From positions 1,116,001 to 1,180,000 of the forward strand of contig NZ_CP061286.1 of the NCBI RefSeq assembly GCF_018687095.1: DNA of 64,000 nt. The letters are read 5' to 3'. Below are positions 43,298 to 51,038 of the stretch, in pieces (positions within the stretch are counted from its first letter, which is position 1; the number at the start of each line of letters is the position of its first letter). The DNA comes from Polynucleobacter sp. MWH-UH25E. Its GTDB lineage: Bacteria; Pseudomonadota; Gammaproteobacteria; Burkholderiales; Burkholderiaceae. The notes beneath the pieces were generated by a model, which saw only the letters and a list, made by a program, of their open reading frames with translations, made no database searches and had not been told where the DNA came from. A program made the position numbers and the translations under genes.

Positions 43298-44262
43298 CTA
43301 TCAGCAATAATTTTCCCCCACATCGCGGATTGACTCGCGATATATTTCTGCAAATCTTCACGACTGCCTGGATTCGGCGTAAGGCCATGCTCAGCTAATT
43401 GCGCATTGGTTGTCTTATCTTTTAATGCGGCAACCAAAGCCTTGTTCCATTTTTCTAGAATGACATCTGGCGTTTTTCCAGGCGCAACAAATGCATACCA
43501 GTTACTTGCATCAAAGCCAGGGTATCCAGACTCTGCAATCGTAGGAACATTTGGAAGGGTGGGCGCGCGTTTTAATCCCGTTGTCGCAATTGGAATGAGC
43601 TTACCATTTTTAATATAGGGATCAGCCGTAGCAAGTGCGGAGTAGTAAGAAGAGACTCGCCCACCCAATAGATCGACCATCGCTGGGCTGCCACCCTTAT
43701 AAGGTACGTGGACAGTATCGATATCAGCACGCACATTCAAAAGCTCTCCCTGCAAGTGAGAGGCAGATCCGCTTCCTGTTGAAGCGAAGGTAATTTTGCC
43801 AGGATTCTTTTTCGCCAAGGCAACATATTCTTTGAAATTCTTAACGCCAAGTTCTGGAATGACTACTAAGACATTCGGAAAGGTAACGCCCATGGTGAGT
43901 GGCGCCAGATCTTTTTGGGGGTCATAGGGTAACTTCATGAGATGAGGCGCAATGGACAGCGGACCAACTGAGCCAAACAAAATTACTGAGCCATCGGCTG
44001 GGGCGGTCGCAGTATAGGCGTGTGCGATATTGCCGCCAGCACCAGGTTTGTTATCAACAATGACGTTTTGACCCAGATCTTCACTCAGCTTTTTGGCGAT
44101 CACACGTGCCGCACTATCGGCTGAACCTCCGGCAGCAAAGCCAACCACAATCGTGATGGTTTTCTTTGGTGGAAATTCCTGAGCGTAGGTGTTTTGTGAA
44201 AGATAGGTGAGTCCCAGCAAGATTAGGCTGCTTAGTAAGCGCGAAGATCTAGATCGAGTCAT
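43279..44262 (-). CDS. Bug-family tripartite tricarboxylate transporter substrate-binding protein
   Basis: Periplasmic receptor of 327 residues (TctC/Bug family). A signal peptide (cleavage near NTYA-Q28) precedes KTITIVVGFAAGGSADSAARVIAKKLSEDLGQNVIVDNKPGAGG-type sequence, the canonical Bug carboxylate site, and later FASTGSGSASHLQGELL. No membrane subunits (TctA/TctB) are next to it, which is usual for orphan Bug proteins in betaproteobacteria. The ligand is unknown. Confidence 0.92.
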   Translation of the reverse strand: MTRSRSSRLLSSLILLGLTYLSQNTYAQEFPPKKTITIVVGFAAGGSADSAARVIAKKLSEDLGQNVIVDNKPGAGGNIAHAYTATAPADGSVILFGSVGPLSIAPHLMKLPYDPQKDLAPLTMGVTFPNVLVVIPELGVKNFKEYVALAKKNPGKITFASTGSGSASHLQGELLNVRADIDTVHVPYKGGSPAMVDLLGGRVSSYYSALATADPYIKNGKLIPIATTGLKRAPTLPNVPTIAESGYPGFDASNWYAFVAPGKTPDVILEKWNKALVAALKDKTTNAQLAEHGLTPNPGSREDLQKYIASQSAMWGKIIADRKITAE

Positions 44263-44438
44263 AAGTCGTGTCTCATTGTTTTAATTAGTCAGTTTTTAGA
44301 GATTTTGCCCTTGAATAGGCACCAAGTCACTATTTGGCTCGCTATTTTGGGCTGGATTTTCAAAAATTTGCCCTGTCGAACAAAATCAGCAGAATCGTTT
44401 ATAGTTAGAACGCATTTTTATATATAGGAGATCCATTC

Positions 44439-45032
44439 ATGGCTTCAATTTTGTCTTCATTGGGACGCACTGTATTTGCTGGTTTTGTGCTTCTCGTTTT
44501 GATTATTCTCGCTTTGGGCGGCAACTTCAGTTCTGCTGAATTGCCATTCGTATTCCGTTGGTTGCACGTAATGTTTGGTGTAATGTGGATTGGTTTGCTC
44601 TGGTACTTCAACTTTGTGCAAATTCCATCCATGCCAAAGATTCCTGATGAGCAGAAACCAGCGATTGGTAAAGTGATTGCGCCAACCGCATTATTTTGGT
44701 TCCGTTATGCAGCCTTGTTCACAGTATTATCAGGCCTGATCTTAGCAACATTGAACGGTTACGCGCACCAAGCATTTACATTGCAAGCTCCATTCCGCGC
44801 AATTGGTCTAGGTATGTGGATTGCATTGGTAATGGCATTCAACGTTTGGTTCATCATTTGGCCAAATCAGAAACGTGCCCTCGGTATTGTTACTGTAGAT
44901 GCTGATACAAAAGCAAAGTCTGCTCGCGTAGCGATGTTGACATCACGCTTGAACACATTACTCTCAGTACCAATGTTGTTCTTGATGGTTGCTCAATCTC
45001 ACAACACTACTTGGTTCGTGATTGTTTCTTAA
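44439..45032 (+). CDS. urate hydroxylase PuuD-like membrane protein lacking cytochrome c domain
   Basis: Integral membrane protein of 197 residues, about five to six helices, matching the N-terminal membrane domain of PuuD (Urate_ox_N). Key stretches are FRWLHVMFGVMWIGLLWYFNFVQIP with His43 and LFWFRYAALFTVLSGL. PuuD proteins that oxidise urate usually carry a C-terminal cytochrome c domain with CxxCH, and it is absent here. No purine genes are adjacent. AGGAGA precedes the ATG, and a strong terminator follows, so the gene stands alone. Codons look well chosen, as for a highly expressed gene. Function is uncertain. Confidence 0.78.
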   Translation: MASILSSLGRTVFAGFVLLVLIILALGGNFSSAELPFVFRWLHVMFGVMWIGLLWYFNFVQIPSMPKIPDEQKPAIGKVIAPTALFWFRYAALFTVLSGLILATLNGYAHQAFTLQAPFRAIGLGMWIALVMAFNVWFIIWPNQKRALGIVTVDADTKAKSARVAMLTSRLNTLLSVPMLFLMVAQSHNTTWFVIVS

Positions 45033-45049
45033 TCAAGTAATCAGGTATT

Positions 45050-45079
45050 AAAAAGGCCCGCTATGCGGGCCTTTTTGTT
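45050..45079. terminator. bidirectional Rho-independent terminator
   Basis: Twelve-base stem AAAAAGGCCCGC/GCGGGCCTTTTT with loop TAT. T-runs occur on both strands, so it can end the PuuD-like gene (+) and the rubredoxin reductase operon (-). Confidence 0.88.
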
Positions 45080-45106
45080 TTGAAGCGTACAAAGGAGTTG
45101 GAAGAC

Positions 45107-46276
45107 TTAAGCAAGAATAGGAGGAAGCTCTTTGCTCAAGGTGGCTCTTTGAGCAGTGGCCGTGCCCATCAATACAAATCCCAATAATTTTCCGTCATCA
45201 GATTCAAAGCGTGCCTCTAGGCCGCCCTCAATATCTTGGGTTCTCCATTGCCCATTCGCACCTTTGGCGGGAGGCGAAACAACCGTAGGTAGTGCAGGCG
45301 TTTTTACCATGACCGGCATTGCTGGGTAACTTAATGCGGTACGTGGACCAGTAAGTGTTTGGGCTAGTGCTCTAGCAGCTTGCATGATGGGCATCACATA
45401 AGGAAGAACTAGGCCCTCTACTTCAGCGCAATCACCCAATGCATAGACGTCGGGTAGATTAGTTTGCAACTCTCGATTCACGTGAATGCCGGCGCCAGTA
45501 TTAATGCCGCTAGCCTTAGCTAAATCCAGTCTAGGTTTTAAGCCAACCGCAGAGAGCACAAACTCACAAGTGATATTGGATCCATTGGTTAAAGTAACGA
45601 TCAATTCATTACCATGACGATCTATGGATTGCACCGTGGTACTGAAATGCCAACGAACTCCCGCTTCACTAAGTTTGGTTTGTAGCGCAGCTGCAGCTGT
45701 TTCTGGGATTAAGCGTCCTAAGGCCTGTGGAGCAAGATCAATCACATCAACTTCATAGCCGCCTAGTGTTAAATCATTGGCAAACTCGCATCCAATCAAG
45801 CCTGCGCCAAGAATCGCAATTCTCTTTTTATCGCTAATGGCTTCGCGAAATTGACCGTATTCCTCAAGATCATTCACAGTCATCACTTCATTGGCAGCAT
45901 TGCCTTGTAGTGGGATGCGTATCTGATCTGCGCCTAGTGCTAAAACTAGCTTGCCAAAGGGAATCTCCCCTTTGCTGGTGGAGACTACTTTTTTGCCTGC
46001 ATCAATTGCACTTACATCAGTTTGTGAAAAGATAGTGATTTCAAGTTGACCAGCCATTCCCTCGGCGGGCGTTGATATGAGTTGAGCAGCTTTTTTCTTG
46101 CTGGCAAATGCTGTCGATAGCATTGGCTTTGAATAAAAGTAGCCAGGCTCACGCGTGATGAGGGTAATGGGAGTTGTCTTATCTAGCTTCCGAATTTCAC
46201 GGACTAATGTATACCCAGCCAAACCGCTACCAATAATGACGATAGCGGATGAGGATTGTGGCGCGTTTGGATTCAA
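45107..46276 (-). CDS. rubredoxin-NAD(+) reductase type FAD oxidoreductase
   Basis: FAD/NAD-binding pyridine nucleotide-disulfide type reductase of 389 residues. FAD motif VIIGSGLAGYTLVREIRK is at the N-terminus, the NAD motif IAILGAGLIGCEFANDL in the middle, and the second FAD motif VYALGDCAEVEG near 280. No redox-active CxxxxC is seen, as expected for rubredoxin reductases. Start is TTG 46276 with AAGGAG 7 bases ahead. It is the last gene of rubrerythrin-rubredoxin-reductase, so it likely supplies electrons from NAD(P)H to the rubredoxin. Confidence 0.87.
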   Translation of the reverse strand: MNPNAPQSSSAIVIIGSGLAGYTLVREIRKLDKTTPITLITREPGYFYSKPMLSTAFASKKKAAQLISTPAEGMAGQLEITIFSQTDVSAIDAGKKVVSTSKGEIPFGKLVLALGADQIRIPLQGNAANEVMTVNDLEEYGQFREAISDKKRIAILGAGLIGCEFANDLTLGGYEVDVIDLAPQALGRLIPETAAAALQTKLSEAGVRWHFSTTVQSIDRHGNELIVTLTNGSNITCEFVLSAVGLKPRLDLAKASGINTGAGIHVNRELQTNLPDVYALGDCAEVEGLVLPYVMPIMQAARALAQTLTGPRTALSYPAMPVMVKTPALPTVVSPPAKGANGQWRTQDIEGGLEARFESDDGKLLGFVLMGTATAQRATLSKELPPILA

Positions 46277-46336
46277 AGCCGGGCTCCTTATTAATGCTTT
46301 AAATATTTGGATGTTTCTAAATGGTGGAGTGGGGGG

Positions 46337-46504
46337 TTAGCTAATCTGAACCATTTCAAAGTCAGATTTGGCTACGCCGCAATCAGGGCACTCCCAGTCC
46401 TCTGGGACGTCAGCCCAAGCTGTGCCAGGTGCGATACCGTCCTCAGGCAAGCCTTTTGCTTCGTCATAAATGAAGCCGCACACAATACATTGCCAAGATT
46501 TCAT
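46337..46504 (-). CDS. rubA: rubredoxin
   Basis: A 55-residue iron protein with one Fe(Cys)4 site: Cys6, Cys9, Cys39 and Cys42 (CIVCG and CPDCG). It is an electron carrier. The start is ATG 46504 with AAGGA in front; a longer frame from 46570 overlaps the rubrerythrin end and is not supported. It sits between rubrerythrin and the reductase genes on the same strand. Confidence 0.95.
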   Translation of the reverse strand: MKSWQCIVCGFIYDEAKGLPEDGIAPGTAWADVPEDWECPDCGVAKSDFEMVQIS

Positions 46505-46556
46505 GTTGATTCCTTTAATAATAGAAGTAAGTTTAAATTCAGTTGACGATCTGCGC

Positions 46557-47042
46557 TTAATTTGCAGCAAATTCTTTTGCTTTTACTAAAGCTTGCTTAT
46601 AGTGATTAGCATGGCGCTCTTCCACATTTGCTAAGGCAGCAAAGCGTTTAGCTGCTTTTGCCAATACAGCCTTAAATTGCTCAGCATGCTCTTTAGATTC
46701 TGCGATTTGCTCATCAATTTCTTTAATTGCTTCTGCATTGCCTTCTTCCACTGCTGTTTTGCGGAAAGAAGGATACATTTCGGTGTACTCATAAGTCTCA
46801 CCTTCAATCGCGATTTCTAATGCGCGAGCTGGGGTGATAGTGTTTGCGGGGTAGAGTAAATCTAAATGTCCGAAAGCGTGCATCACTTCCTGATCAGCAG
46901 TTGCCTCAAAGATCTTTGCAGTTTCTTCATCGCCAGCAGCTCGTGCCAATTTGGCGAAATAGCGATACTTAATGTGGGCCATAGATTCACCTGCAAAAGC
47001 AGACTCTAAATTTTGGATGGTTTTAATTTCTGGGCGTGCCAT
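46557..47042 (-). CDS. rbr: rubrerythrin (without rubredoxin domain)
   Basis: Diiron ferritin-like protein of 161 residues that reduces hydrogen peroxide. The diiron ligands are visible in NLESAFAGESMAHIKYRYFA, ATADQEVMHAFGHLD, EGETYEYTEMYPSF and QIAESKEHAEQF. The C-terminal rubredoxin domain of classical rubrerythrin is missing (no CxxC), and the separate rubredoxin gene 52 bases downstream probably replaces it. AAGGA precedes the ATG. It is divergent from oxyR, which fits peroxide control. Confidence 0.93.
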   Translation of the reverse strand: MARPEIKTIQNLESAFAGESMAHIKYRYFAKLARAAGDEETAKIFEATADQEVMHAFGHLDLLYPANTITPARALEIAIEGETYEYTEMYPSFRKTAVEEGNAEAIKEIDEQIAESKEHAEQFKAVLAKAAKRFAALANVEERHANHYKQALVKAKEFAAN

Positions 47043-47171
47043 TTTTTAATTCCTTTGTAATCATTGTTAAAAATTGTGTTGGGCTCGTACCGTTATTTAT
47101 TGCTTGCTCAACTGTGGAATGAATTCTGAGGCTTATTCCATAATCAGTCCAATAAATAATTATGGTAATAT

Positions 47172-47190
47172 TTATCTAAATATTCGATAA
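47172..47190. promoter_or_regulatory. possible LysR-type (OxyR) site
   Basis: Inverted repeat TTATC-N9-GATAA in the 157-base gap between the divergent rubrerythrin and oxyR genes, just before the oxyR ribosome site. It contains the ATC-N9-GAT form of a LysR T-N11-A box. It could serve autoregulation. Not shown experimentally. Confidence 0.35.
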
Positions 47191-47199
47191 GGGGGCAAG

Positions 47200-48129
47200 A
47201 TGGCTTATTTACCGTCATTAAAGCAGTTAACCTATCTCGTTGCATTGGCGAAAGAGCTGAATTTCACGCGAGCGGCCCAGGTCTGTTTTGTTGGCCAATC
47301 CACTCTCAGTGCGGGCTTAAAAGAGTTAGAAGATGGTCTTGGGATTCAGTTGGTAGAGCGTGACCGACAAAACGTTTCTATTACTCCAGCCGGCATGGAG
47401 GTCCTGGAACGAGCAAAAACGATTCTGACTGCCTCTGAAGATTTGGTTGAGTATGCGAGCGCTTCAGGCAAGCCAATGACGGCATCTATTCGACTGGGAG
47501 TGATTCCCACTATTGCTCCATTTTTATTGCCTACTGCATTACCAGAAGTTCGTAAGCGCTTTCCAAATCTGAAAATTACTTTGCGCGAAGATTTAACTGC
47601 TAACTTACTTTCCAGGATCGCCGATCATAAATTAGACTTCGCATTAATTGCCTTGCCTTATGACGTTGATGGTCTATTGGTAGAAGAATTATTTGACGAT
47701 GGTTTTTGGTTAGTTGCAAAAGAAGGCGATCCCGCTCTTAAAGGAAAGGAAGTCACCCTGCCAGCCAAAATGGCAGAGCGCTTATTACTCTTGGAAGAAG
47801 GGCACTGCTTACGTGAACACAGTTTGCAAGCATGTAGGAAGGTTGATATCCGTAAAGACGAAAGTATGGAAGCGACAAGCCTCTTAACTTTATTGCAAAT
47901 GGTTGAGTCCGGATTGGGGATTGCTTTGTTACCGGAGATGGCTGTGAAGAGCAGCCTTTTAAAAAATACGGATTTGCTTGCTAAAGAATTAAGTGCGCCA
48001 GCGCCTAAAAGAGTTATTGCTCTAGTCGCAAGATCTTCAACAGCTCATATTGCGGAGTTTAAGGCTTTATCAAACTGCATTCGTGATCAGTTTGGCGCGC
48101 ATTTGAAAAAAGTAAAACAACAGAAATAA
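47200..48129 (+). CDS. oxyR: hydrogen peroxide-sensing LysR regulator OxyR
   Basis: Transcription factor of 309 residues. An N-terminal winged helix-turn-helix (LKQLTYLVALAKELNFTRAAQVCFVGQSTLSAGLKELE) is followed by a periplasmic-binding-like sensor. The two redox cysteines Cys203 and Cys212 in GHCLREHSLQAC have the same 9-residue spacing as Cys199/Cys208 of E. coli OxyR, which supports true peroxide sensing. It is divergent from the rubrerythrin operon, the probable target. The start has AAGGGGG ahead. Confidence 0.95.
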   Translation: MAYLPSLKQLTYLVALAKELNFTRAAQVCFVGQSTLSAGLKELEDGLGIQLVERDRQNVSITPAGMEVLERAKTILTASEDLVEYASASGKPMTASIRLGVIPTIAPFLLPTALPEVRKRFPNLKITLREDLTANLLSRIADHKLDFALIALPYDVDGLLVEELFDDGFWLVAKEGDPALKGKEVTLPAKMAERLLLLEEGHCLREHSLQACRKVDIRKDESMEATSLLTLLQMVESGLGIALLPEMAVKSSLLKNTDLLAKELSAPAPKRVIALVARSSTAHIAEFKALSNCIRDQFGAHLKKVKQQK

Positions 48130-48156
48130 AACTTTCGTGCCTATAAAAAGGCCGAA

Positions 48157-48333
48157 TTATTTTTTGTCTTCAGGATCTTTGAGAAGGTCATAGTGGTTCG
48201 CGACCAATAGCAAGGCTAGAGAGGCGCATCCCATAGCGAAAAATTGCCATTGATGCAACATTGCGGTGCCCACTACAGTCATTAATACAGTCCAACCTAC
48301 AGCCATTTTGGCTTTTTTAGATAGTGGCTTCAT
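48157..48333 (-). CDS. 58-residue membrane protein
   Basis: Short open frame read directly from the sequence: it begins MKPLSKKAKMAVGW, then has two adjacent hydrophobic stretches (about 11-26 and 31-46) and ends in a charged NHYDLLKDPEDKK tail. The start ATG 48333 has AGG-rich sequence upstream, and the gene lies between oxyR (convergent) and the cytochrome b561 gene (18 bases upstream on the same strand). No family is recognised. Coding character (two helices, charged ends) supports a real gene. Confidence 0.65.
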   Translation of the reverse strand: MKPLSKKAKMAVGWTVLMTVVGTAMLHQWQFFAMGCASLALLLVANHYDLLKDPEDKK

Positions 48334-48351
48334 TGCCTATTTCCTATTGGG

Positions 48352-48894
48352 TTAATTCCTGACACCTTTCATTTTAGGCAATATGCGGGTGAGTACATCA
48401 TCCTTTAAAAAGTAATGGTGCCATAGGGCGGCAAGCGCATGAATTCCGATGAGGAAATACAAGCTGTTTCCTAGAAGCTCATGAATATTTTCGACTGATT
48501 TTTTCATTACAGGGTCAGGGGTAACCAACTGGGGCCATGTAAAGCCAAAGAAATGAATTTCCTTGCCAGCGTATTGGAAATACAGAATGCCAAAGATCGG
48601 CGCTATCAATAGTATTGCGTAGAGTAGCCAATGCATTACTTTGGAGAGCATTGCTAGTGCTTGGCTGGGGTTTTTGGGTTCTGGTGCCCCAAATAGAATT
48701 CGAGCAAATAAACGCAAAACCATGATGACAAAGATAATTTGCCCAATGAAGCCGTGAATTGTTTTGGTGAGTTCTCGCGCTTCACTCCCCTTTGGAAATT
48801 GCCCCTTGAGTTCAATAACTACAAATGCAGCAATCAGCAAGACTACGACAAGCCAATGAAATAGGATCGATATAGGGTGGTACTGAGTTTTCAT
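48352..48894 (-). CDS. cytochrome b561-type membrane protein
   Basis: Four-helix b-type cytochrome of about 180 residues in the cytochrome_B/b561 family. Heme-ligand histidines lie in YHPISILFHWLVV, KTIHGFIGQIIFV, KVMHWLLYAILL and GIHALAALWHHYF. ATG 48894 gives the usual N-terminus; ATG 48915 is an alternative. A Fur-like box stands just upstream. Such proteins move electrons across the inner membrane or oxidise superoxide to feed quinone. The following small membrane protein may be co-transcribed. Confidence 0.88.
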   Translation of the reverse strand: MKTQYHPISILFHWLVVVLLIAAFVVIELKGQFPKGSEARELTKTIHGFIGQIIFVIMVLRLFARILFGAPEPKNPSQALAMLSKVMHWLLYAILLIAPIFGILYFQYAGKEIHFFGFTWPQLVTPDPVMKKSVENIHELLGNSLYFLIGIHALAALWHHYFLKDDVLTRILPKMKGVRN

Positions 48895-48923
48895 CGCGGT
48901 ATTGGTATGAATCATCAAATATC

Positions 48924-48942
48924 ACAAATGATAATCAATCTC
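48924..48942 (-). promoter_or_regulatory. likely Fur box
   Basis: The 19 bases ACAAATGATAATCAATCTC agree at 14 positions with the Fur consensus GATAATGATAATCATTATC, including the run AATGATAATCA. It lies directly upstream of the cytochrome b561 start on the minus strand, so iron-repressed expression is plausible. Confidence 0.5.
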
Positions 48943-49002
48943 ATTAACACTATCAACATTAGGGGAAAATCCCTGATATGGGGCTCATAACCCCATTAAA
49001 TA

Positions 49003-49788
49003 TTATTTATTAAGAGGGGCGCCCTTAGTTGTCAGGCTATTTTGGAGGGTGATGAGGTTTCGAGGTTCAATTCGAATAACTCCACCTCTTGGGCTATCGA
49101 TATCCGCAATCAAGAAGAAAGAAACTGATGTAACGAATGGGAAAATCATAAATAGGCCCACATTCTTTTTGAAATTGCGAGCACCAAAGCCAACCAGTAA
49201 GTTTGCACAGACAGCAATAGCAGCCATTAAAGACCATGCGGCATAGGGGATGCGATTCCACCAGGCTGCCTGAACGTAGCCCTGAGAGTTCAGCACATCA
49301 TTCATGCCGCTGAGGATGAGCGCATTAGTTGGAGTTGGCTGATTACGCGCAATGGGAAGAACTTCATTCCATAAGGCATCTTGAAGTTCATCCGTTTTTT
49401 TGCGAATCTCCTGAATCTTTTCCTTGTCCTGTTTTGAATAGAACAGGATGCGCTGTTCCAAATACTGTTGAAGCAGGCCTTTTGTTCTTGCGGATGCCTG
49501 TGGTGGCAGGAGATCCGATCTCAGGTACTCGGTACCAATAGCATTGGCTTCACTCTCTTCCAGAGTTTCTCGTATGTCATGGCGGTCGATCGCCATAGAG
49601 AAGGTAAAGCCAATGATCAGGCCCAGCAATGTCAGTGTTGCTGTTTGAATCACTCCTAAATCTTGTGATGTTTCAGTGTCTTTGCTTCTATAACGGCTCA
49701 GCACAGCATTGCCAAACCAAACAGATAGGCAAAAGGCAAGGAGCGAAGCTCCAAAGACTAGGACGGGGTGATTAAGTAAGTAAGAAAT
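49003..49788 (-). CDS. DUF4239-like membrane protein with no standard start codon for its first helix
   Basis: Membrane protein of unknown function resembling the DUF4239/bestrophin-like group. The conventional frame starts at GTG 49704 (233 residues: one helix at about 17-40, a long soluble part, two more helices near 155-200). However the frame stays open upstream to 49788, right after the TAA of the lldD-like gene and in the same frame. That extra part encodes a convincing membrane helix (HPVLVFGASLLAFCLSVWFG). The only initiators in it would be ATT at 49786-49788 or other rare codons, so either ATT is used, or stop readthrough occurs, or a base error hides the start. Four helices would be the family norm. 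Confidence 0.6.
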   Translation of the reverse strand: MSYLLNHPVLVFGASLLAFCLSVWFGNAVLSRYRSKDTETSQDLGVIQTATLTLLGLIIGFTFSMAIDRHDIRETLEESEANAIGTEYLRSDLLPPQASARTKGLLQQYLEQRILFYSKQDKEKIQEIRKKTDELQDALWNEVLPIARNQPTPTNALILSGMNDVLNSQGYVQAAWWNRIPYAAWSLMAAIAVCANLLVGFGARNFKKNVGLFMIFPFVTSVSFFLIADIDSPRGGVIRIEPRNLITLQNSLTTKGAPLNK

Positions 49789-50934
49789 TTAGAAAGTCCC
49801 AGGATACAAAATATCTTTGGTTACGTTCTGAATATCGCGATGACCTGTAAAGGCCATGGTTATATCCAATTCATTGTGAATGAGCTCAAGGCATTTTGTT
49901 ACGCCTGCTTCGCCCATAGCGCCTAAGCCATAGAGGAAAGGGCGGCCAATCATCGTGCCACGAGCACCCAGTGCCCAGGCTTTGAGGACATCTTGGCCGG
50001 AGCGAATGCCACCATCCATCCACACTTCAATATCTTTGCCAACCGCATTCACAATTCCTGGCAATGCCTGAATACTAGAGACAGCGCCATCTAGTTGGCG
50101 ACCGCCATGATTGGAAACAATCAATGCATCAGCACCAGAGTTCGCAGCCATTCTTGCATCTTCTTCATCTAAGATGCCTTTGATGATGAGCTTTCCACCC
50201 CAGAGTTTTTTAATCCACTCTACATCGCCCCAATTGAGGCCTGGGTCAAATTGCTCGGCCGTCCAAGAGGAGAGTGAAGACATATTGCCCACGCCAGTAG
50301 CGTGACCAACAATATTTCTAAAGGTTCTACGAGGAGTCATTGCCATGCCCAAACACCAACGTGGCTTGGTGGCCATATTGATCATATTGGCGATGGTTAA
50401 TTTAGGTGGAGCTGATAGACCATTCTTCAAGTCCTTATGGCGTTGACCAAGAATTTGCAGATCTAGCGTTAACACAAGTGCGGAACATTTTGCGGCTTTC
50501 GCACGTTCAATCAAGCGCTCAATAAAACCACGGTCTTTCATCACATATAGCTGAAACCAAAATGGTTTAGTGGTACGTTCGGCAACATCTTCAATAGAGC
50601 AAATGCTCATGGTTGAGAGGCAAAATGGCACACCAAATTTTTCAGCGGCTTTTGCTGCCAAGATTTCACCATCGGCATGTTGCATACCAGTGAGTCCAGT
50701 TGGAGCAAGCGCTACTGGCATAGCCACTTCTTGCCCCACCATTTTGGTTTTGGTGGTGCGGTTTGTCATATCAACGGCTACACGTTGACGTAACTTGATT
50801 TTCTGAAAGTCAGATTCATTGGCACGATAGGTAGACTCGGTCCAAGATCCAGAGTCTGCATAGTCGTAGAACATCTTGGGGGTGCGTTTTTTGTGAAGAA
50901 CCCGTAAGTCTTCGATGTTGGTAATAACTGGCAC
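49789..50934 (-). CDS. lldD: FMN-dependent alpha-hydroxy acid dehydrogenase (L-lactate dehydrogenase-like)
   Basis: FMN enzyme of about 381 residues that oxidises L-2-hydroxy acids such as lactate and passes electrons to the respiratory chain. Family parts are YDYADSGSWTESTYR, PVALAPTGLTGM, the phosphate site KGILDEEDARMA, the active-site SNHGGRQLDG with the catalytic histidine, and VWMDGGIRSGQDVLKAWALGA. GTG 50934 is chosen since AGAAGG is 7 bases ahead; TTG 50940 touches that site. Its substrate could also be glycolate or another hydroxy acid. Confidence 0.88.
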   Translation of the reverse strand: MPVITNIEDLRVLHKKRTPKMFYDYADSGSWTESTYRANESDFQKIKLRQRVAVDMTNRTTKTKMVGQEVAMPVALAPTGLTGMQHADGEILAAKAAEKFGVPFCLSTMSICSIEDVAERTTKPFWFQLYVMKDRGFIERLIERAKAAKCSALVLTLDLQILGQRHKDLKNGLSAPPKLTIANMINMATKPRWCLGMAMTPRRTFRNIVGHATGVGNMSSLSSWTAEQFDPGLNWGDVEWIKKLWGGKLIIKGILDEEDARMAANSGADALIVSNHGGRQLDGAVSSIQALPGIVNAVGKDIEVWMDGGIRSGQDVLKAWALGARGTMIGRPFLYGLGAMGEAGVTKCLELIHNELDITMAFTGHRDIQNVTKDILYPGTF

Positions 50935-51038
50935 AATCAATCCTTCTAATGTATTTGTATGCGTCTACAAGCTCTATCTTAGCAATACCAAGGAATTGTT
51001 TCTACAATGCTAGATAGCGCCTAACCCGTTAAGCCTAA

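Noticed and set aside
48978..48996. Hairpin ATGGGG/CCCCAT between DUF4239-like and cytochrome b561 genes
   Set aside because: The 6-base stem has no T-run on the minus strand, so terminator status is not convincing.
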